NCBI RefSeq assembly: GCF_019048065.1
Contig: NZ_CP077291.1
Span: forward strand, 1,550,001-1,614,000
Direction of reading: 5' to 3'
DNA from: Citrobacter farmeri
GTDB lineage: Bacteria > Pseudomonadota > Gammaproteobacteria > Enterobacterales > Enterobacteriaceae
DNA: 64,000 nt
Shown here: piece after piece, positions 10,555 through 18,788 of the stretch
How the letters are laid out: each line of letters starts with the position of its first letter
How positions within the stretch are numbered: position 1 is the stretch's first letter
The notes under the pieces: generated by a model
What the model saw: only the letters and a program-made list of their open reading frames with translations
Told to the model about the DNA's origin: nothing
The model's database searches: none
Program-made: the position numbers and the translations under genes

Positions 10555-10763
10555 CCACTGCATTTGCATCCTGGAGTGAATTTTTTGCGATGGGCGGCTA
10601 CGCCTTTTATGTCTGGCTGGCTGTGGCGCTGAGCGTCATCCCGCTGGCGGTGCTGGTTATTCATACTGTGACGCAGCATCGCGCTATTTTGCGTGATGTG
10701 TCCCGACAACGGGCGCGGGAAGCCCGCCTGCGTGCGGCGCAAACACAACGGGAGGCGGCGTGA
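10551..10763 (+). CDS. ccmD: CcmD, small membrane protein of the CcmABCD complex
   Basis: 70-residue protein with one hydrophobic helix (about 16-40) and a basic C-terminal tail ([13 protein letters not shown]), as expected for CcmD, which is needed for release of holo-CcmE from CcmABC. It overlaps ccmC at its start and ccmE at its end. The match is mainly by size, topology and position, with clear family resemblance. Confidence 0.92.
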   Translation: MTTAFASWSEFFAMGGYAFYVWLAVALSVIPLAVLVIHTVTQHRAILRDVSRQRAREARLRAAQTQREAA

Positions 10764-11239
10764 ATATTCGACGTAAAAACCGTTTATGGATTGCCTGCGG
10801 CGTGCTCATCGGGTTAGCACTGACGATTACGCTGGTGCTGTACGCGCTGCGCGCCAACATCGACCTGTTCTATACGCCAGGTGAGATTATCTATGGGAAA
10901 CGCGAAACGCAGCAAATGCCGGAAGTGGGGCAGCGGCTGCGGGTGGGCGGCATGGTCATGCCTGGCAGCGTGAAGCGCGATCCCAACTCGCTGAAGGTGA
11001 GTTTCAGCATCTATGACGCCGAAGGCGTGGTGGATGTCACCTACGAAGGCATCCTGCCGGACCTGTTCCGCGAAGGGCAGGGCGTGGTGGTACAGGGGGA
11101 ACTTGGCGAGAAAAACCATATCCTCGCGAAAGAAGTTCTTGCCAAGCACGATGAAAACTACACGCCACCCGAAGTCGAAAAAGCGATGCAGGAAAACCAT
11201 CGTCGTCCGGAGAGCGTCTATAAGGATAAGACATCATGA
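10760..11239 (+). CDS. ccmE: CcmE, periplasmic heme chaperone
   Basis: Heme chaperone that binds heme covalently and hands it to the CcmF/H ligase. It has 159 residues with an N-terminal anchor (8-29) and an OB-fold domain. The heme-binding His130 is in LAKHDENY, with Tyr134 as the usual axial ligand. The start codon is GTG, preceded by GGAGGCG, and overlaps the ccmD stop. It overlaps ccmF by 4 bases. Confidence 0.96.
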   Translation: MNIRRKNRLWIACGVLIGLALTITLVLYALRANIDLFYTPGEIIYGKRETQQMPEVGQRLRVGGMVMPGSVKRDPNSLKVSFSIYDAEGVVDVTYEGILPDLFREGQGVVVQGELGEKNHILAKEVLAKHDENYTPPEVEKAMQENHRRPESVYKDKTS

Positions 11240-13179
11240 TGCCTGAAATTGGCAATGCGTTGTTATGCCTGGCACTGGGCGTTGCGTTGTTACTCTCAGT
11301 CTATCCGCTGTGGGGCGTTGGGCGTGGCGACGCGCGGATGATGGCGTCGGCGAGACCGTTTTCCTGGCTGCTGTTTATCCTCGTCATGGGCGCCTTTCTG
11401 GTGCTGGTCAACGCCTTTGTAGTGAATGATTTTACCGTGATTTATGTCGCCAGTAACTCCAACACGCAGTTGCCGGTCTGGTATCGCGTCGCCGCCACCT
11501 GGGGGGCGCACGAAGGCTCGCTACTGCTCTGGGTGTTGCTGATGAGTGGCTGGACGTTTGCCGTCGCGCTGTTTTCTCAGTGGATGCCGCTGGATATCGT
11601 CGCCCGCGTGCTCGCGGTGATGGGGATGGTCAGCGTCGGTTTCCTGTTATTTATTCTGTTTACCTCCAATCCCTTTGCCCGCACGCTGCCGGATTTCCCG
11701 ATTGAAGGGCGCGATCTGAATCCGTTGTTGCAGGATCCGGGACTGATCTTCCACCCGCCGCTGTTGTATATGGGGTATGTCGGCTTCTCGGTCGCGTTCG
11801 CGTTCGCTATCGCGGCGCTGATGAGCGGTCGTCTGGACAGCACCTTCGCTCGCTTTTCGCGTCCATGGACGCTGGCTGCGTGGGTTTTCCTGACGTTAGG
11901 GATCGTGCTGGGCTCGGCATGGGCTTACTATGAACTCGGCTGGGGCGGTTGGTGGTTCTGGGATCCGGTAGAAAACGCCTCGTTTATGCCGTGGCTGGTA
12001 GGTACTGCGCTGATGCACTCGCTGGCGGTCACTGAACAGCGCGGCAGTTTTAAAGCGTGGACGCTATTGCTCTCCATCTGCGCGTTCTCGCTCTGTCTGT
12101 TGGGGACGTTCCTTGTGCGTTCGGGCGTGCTGGTATCAGTACATGCGTTTGCTTCGGACCCGTCCCGCGGAATGTTTATTCTGGCCTTCATGGTGCTGGT
12201 CATCGGCGGCTCACTGCTGCTGTTTGCCACGCGCGGGCATAAGGTCCGCTCCAGGGTGAATAACGCCCTCTGGTCACGCGAATCGCTGCTGCTCGGTAAC
12301 AACGTGCTGCTGATTGCCGCCATGCTGGTGGTGCTGCTGGGAACGTTGCTACCGCTGGTGCATAAACAGCTCGGGCTGGGCAGTATTTCCATCGGCGAAC
12401 CGTTCTTTAATACCATGTTTACCTGGCTAATGGCGCCATTTGCCCTGCTGCTGGGTATTGGCCCATTAGTACGCTGGGGACGCGATCGACCGCGTAAATT
12501 GCAACGGTTGCTGTTTATCGCGCTGGTCAGCACTTTTGTGCTCTCTGTGCTGCTGCCGTGGCTGTTTGAGAACAAGATTGTCGCTATGACGGTTGTCGGG
12601 CTGGCTATGGCCTGCTGGGTGTTTGTGCTGGCGATGGCAGAGCTTGCGCAGCGAATTTCTCGTGGTGCAAAAACAACGCTCAGCTACTGGGGAATGGTGG
12701 CCGGGCACGTCGGCCTGGCGGTGACGATTGTCGGCATTGCCTTCAGTCAGAACTACAGCGTCGAGCGCGATGTCCGCATGAAAGCCGGCGATAGCGTCGA
12801 TATTCATGAATATCGCTTCACCTTCCGTGAAGTGAAGGATATCACTGGCCCCAACTATCGCGGTGGCGTCGCGATTATCGGCGTGACCCGTGATGGCAAG
12901 GCCGAAGCGACGCTGCACGCCGAAAAACGGTTTTATAACAGCACCAGTTCAATGATGACAGAGGCAGCGATCGACGGCGGGATCACCCGCGATCTGTACG
13001 CGGCGCTCGGTGAAGAACTGGATAACGGCGCGTGGGCCGTTCGTCTGTATTACAAACCGTTTATTCGCTGGATCTGGGCGGGTGGAATATTGATGGCGCT
13101 GGGAGGGCTATTGTGCCTGTTTGACCCGCGTTATCGCAAACGCGTACAACCGCAAAAATCGGTGTCGGAGGCGGTATGA
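11236..13179 (+). CDS. ccmF: CcmF, cytochrome c heme lyase subunit
   Basis: Large polytopic protein that ligates heme from CcmE to apocytochrome c. At 647 residues it equals the E. coli protein, with many membrane segments and the tryptophan-rich motif GWGGWWFWD around 235-243. Conserved membrane histidines are visible, for example in FHPPLLY (172-178). It overlaps ccmE upstream and dsbE downstream (ATGA). Confidence 0.97.
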   Translation: MMPEIGNALLCLALGVALLLSVYPLWGVGRGDARMMASARPFSWLLFILVMGAFLVLVNAFVVNDFTVIYVASNSNTQLPVWYRVAATWGAHEGSLLLWVLLMSGWTFAVALFSQWMPLDIVARVLAVMGMVSVGFLLFILFTSNPFARTLPDFPIEGRDLNPLLQDPGLIFHPPLLYMGYVGFSVAFAFAIAALMSGRLDSTFARFSRPWTLAAWVFLTLGIVLGSAWAYYELGWGGWWFWDPVENASFMPWLVGTALMHSLAVTEQRGSFKAWTLLLSICAFSLCLLGTFLVRSGVLVSVHAFASDPSRGMFILAFMVLVIGGSLLLFATRGHKVRSRVNNALWSRESLLLGNNVLLIAAMLVVLLGTLLPLVHKQLGLGSISIGEPFFNTMFTWLMAPFALLLGIGPLVRWGRDRPRKLQRLLFIALVSTFVLSVLLPWLFENKIVAMTVVGLAMACWVFVLAMAELAQRISRGAKTTLSYWGMVAGHVGLAVTIVGIAFSQNYSVERDVRMKAGDSVDIHEYRFTFREVKDITGPNYRGGVAIIGVTRDGKAEATLHAEKRFYNSTSSMMTEAAIDGGITRDLYAALGEELDNGAWAVRLYYKPFIRWIWAGGILMALGGLLCLFDPRYRKRVQPQKSVSEAV

Positions 13180-13733
13180 AGCGCAACGTACTTTTGATTC
13201 CCTTTGTGATTTTCCTCGTGATTGCCGCAGCGCTGCTGTGGCAACTGGCGCGTAATGCAGAAGGCGACACGCCGACTAATCTGGAGTCGGCGCTGATTGG
13301 TAAACCGGTACCGACCTTTCGACTCGAATCGCTGGAGAATCCCGGTAAGCACTATGAGGCGGACGTGCTCACCCAGGGCAAACCGGTCTTACTTAACGTC
13401 TGGGCGACGTGGTGCCCGACCTGCCGCGCTGAGCATCAGTATCTGAACCAGTTGTCGGCACAGGGGATCCGCGTGGTGGGACTGAACTACAAGGACGACC
13501 GCCAAAAAGCCATCGTCTGGCTGAAAGAATTGGGTAATCCCTACGCGCTGAGCCTGTTTGATGGCGACGGCATGCTTGGCCTGGATCTGGGCGTCTATGG
13601 CGCGCCGGAAACATTCCTGATTGACGGGAAAGGTATTATTCGCTATCGCCATGCCGGGGATCTGAACGCCCGCGTCTGGGAGAGTGAAATCAAGCCGCTA
13701 TGGGAGAAATACAGCAGGGAGGCCGCGCAATGA
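13176..13733 (+). CDS. dsbE: CcmG/DsbE, membrane-tethered thiol oxidoreductase
   Basis: Thioredoxin-fold protein that keeps the CXXCH cysteines of apocytochromes reduced for heme attachment. It has 185 residues with an N-terminal anchor (5-24) and active site WCPTC with Cys80 and Cys83. The conserved GVYGAPETF loop near 139-147 carries the cis-Pro. It overlaps both ccmF and ccmH by 4 bases. Confidence 0.96.
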   Translation: MKRNVLLIPFVIFLVIAAALLWQLARNAEGDTPTNLESALIGKPVPTFRLESLENPGKHYEADVLTQGKPVLLNVWATWCPTCRAEHQYLNQLSAQGIRVVGLNYKDDRQKAIVWLKELGNPYALSLFDGDGMLGLDLGVYGAPETFLIDGKGIIRYRHAGDLNARVWESEIKPLWEKYSREAAQ

Positions 13734-14782
13734 GAATTCTGTTGAGTGTGCTGATGTTGCTGATTTCTGCCAACGCGCTGGCCACCATTGATGTCATGCA
13801 GTTTAAGGATGAAACCCAGGAACAACAGTTCCGCCAGTTAACCGAACAACTGCGCTGTCCGAAATGCCAGAACAACAGCATTGCGGATTCCAATTCGATG
13901 ATTGCGACCGACCTGCGGCAGAAAGTCTATGAGCTTATGCAGGAAGGAAAAAGTCAGAAAGAGATCGTCGATTATATGGTGGCGCGCTACGGCAACTTCG
14001 TCACTTATGATCCGCCCCTGACACCGCTGACTATCCTGTTGTGGGTGCTTCCCGCGGCGGCAATTGGCGCGGGGGGCTGGATTATCGTTGCCCGTTCGCG
14101 TCGGCGGGTACGCCTGAAACAGGAGGTGTTCCCGGATGAGATGTCGTTACCGCAGGGGAAACGTGCCGGTCTGGCGGTTTATCTGCCAGGTATTATGATT
14201 GCCGTCATCGTGGGGGCTGTCAGTTATTACCAGACCGGGAGCTATAAGCAGGTGGCAATCTGGCAGCAGGCGACGGCACAAAGTCCGGCCTTGCTGGAGC
14301 GCGCGCTGGATCCCAAAGCGCAGCCGCTGGATGAGGAAGAGATGACGCGTCTGGCGCTGGGATTGCGTACCCGTTTGCAAAGTGACGCAACGAACGTGGA
14401 AGGCTGGATCATGCTGGGGCGGATCGGCATGGTGCTCGGCAATGCCAGTACCGCGACTGAAGCGTATGCCAACGCCTATCGACTCGATCCGAAGAACAGC
14501 GATGCCGCGCTGGGCTATGCCGAGGCGCTGACCCGCTCTTCCGATCCTGATGATAACCGTCGCGGAGGGGAGTTGCTGCGAGAACTGGTCCGGAGCGATC
14601 ACGCCAATGTGCGGGTCCTGAGCATGTACGCCTTCAATGCCTTTGAGCAGGAACGTTTTGGCGAGGCGGTCGCCGCCTGGGAGATGATGCTGAAGATGCT
14701 GCCAGCGAACGATACGCGTCGAGCGGTGATTGAGCGCAGTATCGCGCAGGCAATGCAGCACTTATCACCAAAGAGTGAATAA
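13730..14782 (+). CDS. ccmH: CcmH, apocytochrome c reductase and lyase subunit with TPR domain
   Basis: 350-residue fusion typical of E. coli. The N-terminal CcmH domain has the redox pair LRCPKCQ (Cys43, Cys46), then a membrane segment near 105-122. The C-terminal CcmI-like part has another membrane segment and TPR repeats that bind apocytochrome tails. The start at 13730 (MRILLS) overlaps the dsbE stop; a longer reading from 13700 is rejected. Last gene of the nap-ccm transcript. Confidence 0.96.
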   Translation: MRILLSVLMLLISANALATIDVMQFKDETQEQQFRQLTEQLRCPKCQNNSIADSNSMIATDLRQKVYELMQEGKSQKEIVDYMVARYGNFVTYDPPLTPLTILLWVLPAAAIGAGGWIIVARSRRRVRLKQEVFPDEMSLPQGKRAGLAVYLPGIMIAVIVGAVSYYQTGSYKQVAIWQQATAQSPALLERALDPKAQPLDEEEMTRLALGLRTRLQSDATNVEGWIMLGRIGMVLGNASTATEAYANAYRLDPKNSDAALGYAEALTRSSDPDDNRRGGELLRELVRSDHANVRVLSMYAFNAFEQERFGEAVAAWEMMLKMLPANDTRRAVIERSIAQAMQHLSPKSE

Positions 14783-14786
14783 CCCT

Positions 14787-14812
14787 GCGGCCGGAGCATT
14801 CAATCCGGCCGC
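14787..14812. terminator. hairpin between convergent ccmH and narP
   Basis: A perfect 9-bp stem GCGGCCGGA/TCCGGCCGC (14787-14795 and 14804-14812) encloses an 8-base loop. It lies 5 bases after the ccmH stop, between convergent genes. Neither strand has a T-run after the stem, so it may be a bidirectional 3' end structure and not a strong intrinsic terminator. Confidence 0.6.
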
Positions 14813-14823
14813 GTGTCGCGGAT

Positions 14824-15471
14824 TTACTGTAGTCCGCGGGTTTGTAAAAACAGAATGGTGGCGGCAACGCGCGAGCGTACGTTTAGCTTGCGCAACAGGT
14901 TGCGGATATGCACCTTCACGGTTTGTTCGGAGATATTGAGTACCGAGGCAATCTGCTTGTTGGACAGTCCCTGAGCCAGTTCGTGCAGCACATCCAGTTC
15001 ACGCTCGGTCAGCATACTGAACGGATCGTCTTCCTCTCCAAACATTTCGCGCTCGCGCAGATAATCACTGACGCGTTCGCTGAAAACCTTACCGCCGTTG
15101 GCACCCGTGCGGATAGCTTCCAGCAGGACTTCAGGATCGCTGTCTTTCAACAGATAGCCATCTGCGCCGGCGTCAATCAGCGCGTAGATGTCGCTGGCCG
15201 AATCCGAAACGGTGAGAATGATGATCTGCGCCGTGATTCCATCGCGACGCAGGGCGTTCAACGTATCCAGACCGCTCAGCCCTTTCATATTCAGATCAAG
15301 CAGGATCAAATCCAGATCGAGACGGTTTGCCAGATCAATCGCCGTTGCGCCATCGCCCGCTTCGGCAACCACCTCAAATGTCGGATCCAGTTCCAGTAAT
15401 TGACGGATACCACGACGCATAAGAGGGTGGTCATCTACCACCAGCACCTGAAAAGGCGTTGCTTCAGGCAT
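14824..15471 (-). CDS. narP: NarP, nitrate/nitrite response regulator
   Basis: LuxR/FixJ-type response regulator phosphorylated by NarX and NarQ that activates the nap operon at the 7-2-7 heptamer site. It has 215 residues: a receiver domain with the acidic pair D13/D14 and phosphoacceptor Asp59 (LLDLN), and a C-terminal helix-turn-helix (about 148-210, TERELDVL ... NKQIASVLNIS). The ATG at 15471 matches the family start; the reading from 15501 adds ten unrelated residues. It is convergent with ccmH. Confidence 0.97.
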   Translation of the reverse strand: MPEATPFQVLVVDDHPLMRRGIRQLLELDPTFEVVAEAGDGATAIDLANRLDLDLILLDLNMKGLSGLDTLNALRRDGITAQIIILTVSDSASDIYALIDAGADGYLLKDSDPEVLLEAIRTGANGGKVFSERVSDYLREREMFGEEDDPFSMLTERELDVLHELAQGLSNKQIASVLNISEQTVKVHIRNLLRKLNVRSRVAATILFLQTRGLQ

Positions 15472-15558
15472 AGTTAGCTCCCGAGATTTTATTAGAATCA
15501 TTATTGGTATTCGATCAGGAATCGTCCAGATTCACCGCATCGATAAGAGGAAGAAATA

Positions 15559-15582
15559 TTACCCCAGATTACGCATGGGTAA
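15559..15582. promoter_or_regulatory. inverted NarL/NarP-type heptamers upstream of narP
   Basis: TTACCCCA (15559-15566) and TGGGTAA (15576-15582) form an inverted pair separated by 9 bases, 88-111 bases upstream of the narP ATG. Each half resembles the TACYYMT heptamer of NarL/NarP. The 9-base spacing is not the 7-2-7 layout NarP prefers, so a direct role is tentative. Nothing else is recognised in 15472-15614. Confidence 0.35.
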
Positions 15583-15614
15583 GAAGTAAAACCTGCCGGG
15601 AAAAGGGGAGGGAA

Positions 15615-15642
15615 AGAGCCTCTCATCGTCATGAGAGGCTCT
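15615..15642 (-). terminator. terminator of the gtr cassette
   Basis: A perfect 12-bp stem AGAGCCTCTCAT/ATGAGAGGCTCT with loop CGTC lies just downstream of the 514-residue transferase gene. On the minus strand it is followed by a pyrimidine-rich tract (TTCCCTCCCCTTTT). It marks the end of the cassette on the narP side. Confidence 0.75.
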
Positions 15643-15646
15643 GCGG

Positions 15647-17191
15647 TTAGGGCAGTAGCGCGAGGTGAGTTACGTCTTCCTTGGGTATCGCGCTGAAATA
15701 CCAGTATTCATCGTTAATTTTTGCGGCGGTAAAGCGCGCAAGCGAGATCGACGCGTCGGATGAAGCGGTCTTCACCTGCACGATACCGGTTAACGGACGT
15801 TTGCTCACCAGCATTAAATCGCCGCGATTATTGAACCAGGCTGTGCTATCGCCGCCGAGCGCTTGTTGCTTGCCGTTTGCCAACACGGAGTAATCGAAGT
15901 TAACCTTTTCTTTTGCCACATTCTCTGCGCCAAAATAACGACCATAGACCTGCGGATCGTGAAAGAAACCGAAATGTCCCCCGCTGTTTTGCATTTTCAA
16001 AAAGTGGAAATCGGGCACGGTAAAGTCCTTGTGCCCCTGACTGAGTTGGCTCTTAACGATGCTTACACGAACATAATCCTGCTGAAAAACGCGCGTATAA
16101 GCGGCATACATTAAAGTGTATGACCAGATGAATACCGCGGCCATCAGGCCCGTAATGGCATAAAACCCATTCATGACACTTGGGCTGGCTACCGTGACGA
16201 CTTCCCGTGCGAGGAACGAGAGGGCAAGCAGGAAGAATAAAAATGTCGACAGCATGACCCGGTCAGGATAAGACGGGGAAGCCACCATGATAAAAGAGGT
16301 GCCCAGCCCCACCAGCAGCATTAGCCCGACCATGCAGGGATTGGCACTTTTAATGCGATGTCCCTGCCGCTTCGCCGCGAACAAAAGCACTGCCAGTAAA
16401 ACCAGCACCACATAAGAAATCCATACCAGCGCCAGGTGGTTAAAGAAGCGTTCACTCAGGTGAATGGTGATTCTTTCAACGATCGATTTATCGTACCAGA
16501 CGGTATGGGCGCCCTGAGCACGAATAAAATTGCCCGGGGAAAAAATCAAAATGCTGGCGCCCACCAGCGCGGACAAAAAGTACGCGATCTTATTCGCAAT
16601 GATGCGTTTCTCTTGCCAGTAATCGTACACGATAGTCAGCAGTGCGAGACCAACGACAAATGGCGCGACGCTTTCATTGGAACAGCCCGCCAGCAGTCCG
16701 AGCAACAGCATACCCATGTGCGTACGCTCTTCGCGCTGGAGCTGTATGCGGTACAGATTCCAGATCCATGCGGCGACGAACAGATTCGTCCACAGGTAGT
16801 TTGCGCTGCCAACGATCCAGAAAACCGTTTGTCCAATATTCGGGTTGGCGACCCAAAAGGTCAGAAAAATAAGGGTAAAAATCAGCGCATCATGTTTTTT
16901 CCATTTCAGCGTGCCCGTCGGGGTTTTCACAATGAAATAGCAGAACGCGACGACGACAAGACCCGTCATGGTTGAGACAAACCAACGAGACTCGGTGGCG
17001 AGCAACAGCGCGCTGACATAGTCAGCGACTACGCGCCCGCTCCAGGTCAGGTAGTGATTCAGGTGCGCGTCAAATGAGACGCCAAGCAGGGCATAGCGGT
17101 AATCGTCGGAGTGAATAGGGGTGAACCACTCCAGGACAAATACGGCAAAAAAGGCAATTAAAAGAATGCTTTTATCAACATGCTTTAACAT
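15647..17191 (-). CDS. putative type-specific O-antigen glycosyltransferase (GtrC-like, DUF6056-type membrane protein)
   Basis: 514-residue polytopic membrane protein with about eleven hydrophobic segments and a soluble C-terminal domain of about 120 residues. The acidic pair in HSDDY (28-32), just after the first membrane helix, is where GT-C fold glycosyltransferases carry catalytic acids. In gtr clusters the third gene encodes the transferase that moves a sugar from bactoprenol onto O-antigen in the periplasm. Its position after gtrA and gtrB and its size fit that role. I recognise a DUF6056-like pattern but cannot name the sugar or linkage. The start codon overlaps the gtrB stop as TGATG. 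Confidence 0.75.
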   Translation of the reverse strand: MLKHVDKSILLIAFFAVFVLEWFTPIHSDDYRYALLGVSFDAHLNHYLTWSGRVVADYVSALLLATESRWFVSTMTGLVVVAFCYFIVKTPTGTLKWKKHDALIFTLIFLTFWVANPNIGQTVFWIVGSANYLWTNLFVAAWIWNLYRIQLQREERTHMGMLLLGLLAGCSNESVAPFVVGLALLTIVYDYWQEKRIIANKIAYFLSALVGASILIFSPGNFIRAQGAHTVWYDKSIVERITIHLSERFFNHLALVWISYVVLVLLAVLLFAAKRQGHRIKSANPCMVGLMLLVGLGTSFIMVASPSYPDRVMLSTFLFFLLALSFLAREVVTVASPSVMNGFYAITGLMAAVFIWSYTLMYAAYTRVFQQDYVRVSIVKSQLSQGHKDFTVPDFHFLKMQNSGGHFGFFHDPQVYGRYFGAENVAKEKVNFDYSVLANGKQQALGGDSTAWFNNRGDLMLVSKRPLTGIVQVKTASSDASISLARFTAAKINDEYWYFSAIPKEDVTHLALLP

Positions 17192-18138
17192 CAGTTATCC
17201 TTGTCTGAATCGAGATCCATTGTTTTACGCTTTTTCAGGATGTATCGGGGCCGCTTCTTGGTTTCTACATAGATTCGCCCGATATACTCACCCAGTACGC
17301 CAATGCCAATAAGCTGAACGCCTCCCAGGAACAGGATTGACACAATCAGGGAGGAATAGCCACGCACAGGATTTCCCCACAGAAGCGTATCTATTACCAT
17401 TCCCGCGCCGTAGGTAAAAGAAAGCAGGGCAACCGCGAGACCAATGTAGGTCCAGATCCGCAGCGGGAAGGTGGAAAAAGAGGTGATCCCTTCCAGTGCA
17501 AGGTTCCACAGCTTCCAGCCGTTAAATTTGCTCTTCCCTGCACAACGAGTGGCGCGCGCGTAGAGAACGATCTCCGTTTTACCGCCAACCCAGGACAAAA
17601 TCCCTTTCATAAACAGATTTCGTTCTGGCATTTGCTTAATGTTGTCCACCACTTCACGACTCATCAGCCGGAAATCGCCGACGTTTTCTTCAATATGCGG
17701 CGTACTGATTTTATTGTGCAGTTTATAGAACCACTCGGCGGTTTTACGCTTCAGGCGACTATCGACAGAGCGATCGGAGCGTTTAGCCAGCACAATGTCC
17801 GCTCCTTCCTGCCATTTTTTGATCAGGTGAGGGAGAACTTCGACGGGATCCTGGAGATCGACATCCATCGGAATAACGGCGTCGCCACTGGCATTATCGA
17901 GTCCGGCAAGCAGCGCCGGCTCTTTGCCAAAATTTCGCGTAAACGAGAGCGCGACGACAAGGGGGTCGGCAACGGCGAGAGCGTTAATGATGGATTCTGT
18001 CGCATCGGTACTGCCATCATTGATGAACACAATTTCGATATCATGCTCTTTCAGCGCGTCGTATTCGCGCACCGTCTTGTAAAAGAGACCAATGGTTTCT
18101 TCTTCGTTGAAAACAGGAACGACCAGTGAAACTTTCAT
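17191..18138 (-). CDS. gtrB: GtrB, bactoprenol glucosyltransferase
   Basis: Family GT2 enzyme that transfers glucose from UDP-glucose to undecaprenyl phosphate on the cytoplasmic face. It has 315 residues, similar to phage and Salmonella GtrB. The catalytic domain has [10 protein letters not shown] (7-16), the acidic motif FINDGS (about 38-43) and DVDLQDP (about 92-98). Two C-terminal membrane helices follow (about 230-290), then a basic tail. It is coupled to gtrA (ATGA overlap) and to the downstream transferase (TGATG). Confidence 0.93.
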   Translation of the reverse strand: MKVSLVVPVFNEEETIGLFYKTVREYDALKEHDIEIVFINDGSTDATESIINALAVADPLVVALSFTRNFGKEPALLAGLDNASGDAVIPMDVDLQDPVEVLPHLIKKWQEGADIVLAKRSDRSVDSRLKRKTAEWFYKLHNKISTPHIEENVGDFRLMSREVVDNIKQMPERNLFMKGILSWVGGKTEIVLYARATRCAGKSKFNGWKLWNLALEGITSFSTFPLRIWTYIGLAVALLSFTYGAGMVIDTLLWGNPVRGYSSLIVSILFLGGVQLIGIGVLGEYIGRIYVETKKRPRYILKKRKTMDLDSDKDN

Positions 18139-18497
18139 CGTGCGCCCTTGAATACAATGAATCTGGAATAGATAAATCCGCAGACAAGGCTAATGGCTGA
18201 GAACGCGACCAGCGTCACCAGCGGTGGGAAACCACACTGTTCTGCCCCCCAGCCCGTCAGGATACTGAGCAGGCCCATAAAACCGACATACAGCAGATAA
18301 CGACGCGTTGTGGTCGATTGCCTGAAGGTAAACCGGGCATTGGCATAAAAAGAGAAACTAACAGCAACGCCGAACCCCAGGAAATTAGCCAGCGCCTGAT
18401 GGGCATGAAAAGCGTAGATGCAGATAGCAAAAACTATCCAGTGAAGCAACGTGTTGATCACACCTACGGAAGTGTACTTAATGAAGTGATGCCACAT
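18135..18497 (-). CDS. gtrA: GtrA, bactoprenol-linked glucosyl flippase
   Basis: 120-residue protein with four membrane helices, the GtrA family thought to flip undecaprenyl-phosphate-glucose across the inner membrane. The ATG at 18497 ([10 protein letters not shown]) gives the normal family length. An in-frame TTG at 18503 would add two residues and is less likely. First gene of a three-gene minus-strand cassette. Upstream lies the tRNA-Pro terminator, so the promoter must lie within 18498-18584 unless tRNA transcription reads through. Confidence 0.92.
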   Translation of the reverse strand: MWHHFIKYTSVGVINTLLHWIVFAICIYAFHAHQALANFLGFGVAVSFSFYANARFTFRQSTTTRRYLLYVGFMGLLSILTGWGAEQCGFPPLVTLVAFSAISLVCGFIYSRFIVFKGAR

Positions 18498-18584
18498 AAG
18501 CAATAAGATCGGCTGTGCAAAACCGGAAGTGTAACATTATTTCCGTCCATAACTCGAATCGAATTCAATTCCAGTGGCGGACAT

Positions 18585-18616
18585 AATAAAAAAAACCAGC
18601 CGTAAAAGGCTGGTTC
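18585..18616 (-). terminator. intrinsic terminator of tRNA-Pro
   Basis: An 8-bp stem AACCAGCC/GGCTGGTT (18594-18601 and 18608-18615) is followed on the minus strand by a run of eight T. It lies directly downstream of the tRNA-Pro gene and upstream of gtrA, so it separates their transcription. Confidence 0.9.
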
Positions 18617-18629
18617 TTAAGGGGAATTT

Positions 18630-18706
18630 TGGTCGGCACGAGAGGATTTGAACCTCCGACCCCCGACACCCCATGACGGTGCGCTACCAGGCTGCGCTAC
18701 GTGCCG
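18630..18706 (-). tRNA. proL: tRNA-Pro (GGG anticodon)
   Basis: 77-base tRNA with acceptor arms CGGCACG/CGTGCCG, a TTCAAAT T-loop, an encoded CCA end (TGG at 18630-18632 on the plus strand) and anticodon loop ATGGGGT, giving anticodon GGG for CCC and CCU codons. It matches E. coli proL. Its 3' end faces the gtr cassette; tRNA 3' ends are common integration sites. Confidence 0.97.
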
Positions 18707-18720
18707 ACTCGTGGGAGGTA

Positions 18721-18748
18721 ATACTACCGCTTTCCGCACCGAATGCAA
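18721..18748 (-). promoter_or_regulatory. promoter of tRNA-Pro
   Basis: On the minus strand TTGCAT (18748-18743) and TAGTAT (18726-18721) are separated by 16 bases, with a C/G-rich discriminator (CTCCCACG) just before the tRNA 5' end, as expected of a stringently controlled stable-RNA promoter. Confidence 0.75.
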
Positions 18749-18759
18749 GGGGACATCCG

Positions 18760-18788
18760 GCTAACTGATTAATAATAAATCAGTTAGC
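18760..18788 (-). terminator. hairpin at the 3' end of lapC/yejM
   Basis: A perfect 11-bp stem GCTAACTGATT/AATCAGTTAGC with a 7-base loop overlaps the yejM stop codon. No T-run follows, so it may protect the 3' end or pause polymerase ahead of the tRNA promoter, not act as a classic terminator. Confidence 0.5.

Noticed and set aside
15472..15646. Second attachment-site copy of the tRNA-Pro 3' end bordering the gtr cassette
   Set aside because: No repeat of the tRNA 3' sequence was found by eye between narP and the cassette, and no integrase remains.
18498..18640. Phase-variation control (Dam GATC sites with OxyR) upstream of gtrA
   Set aside because: Only one GATC (18507-18510) is seen upstream of gtrA; the paired GATC arrangement of phase-variable gtr promoters is absent.
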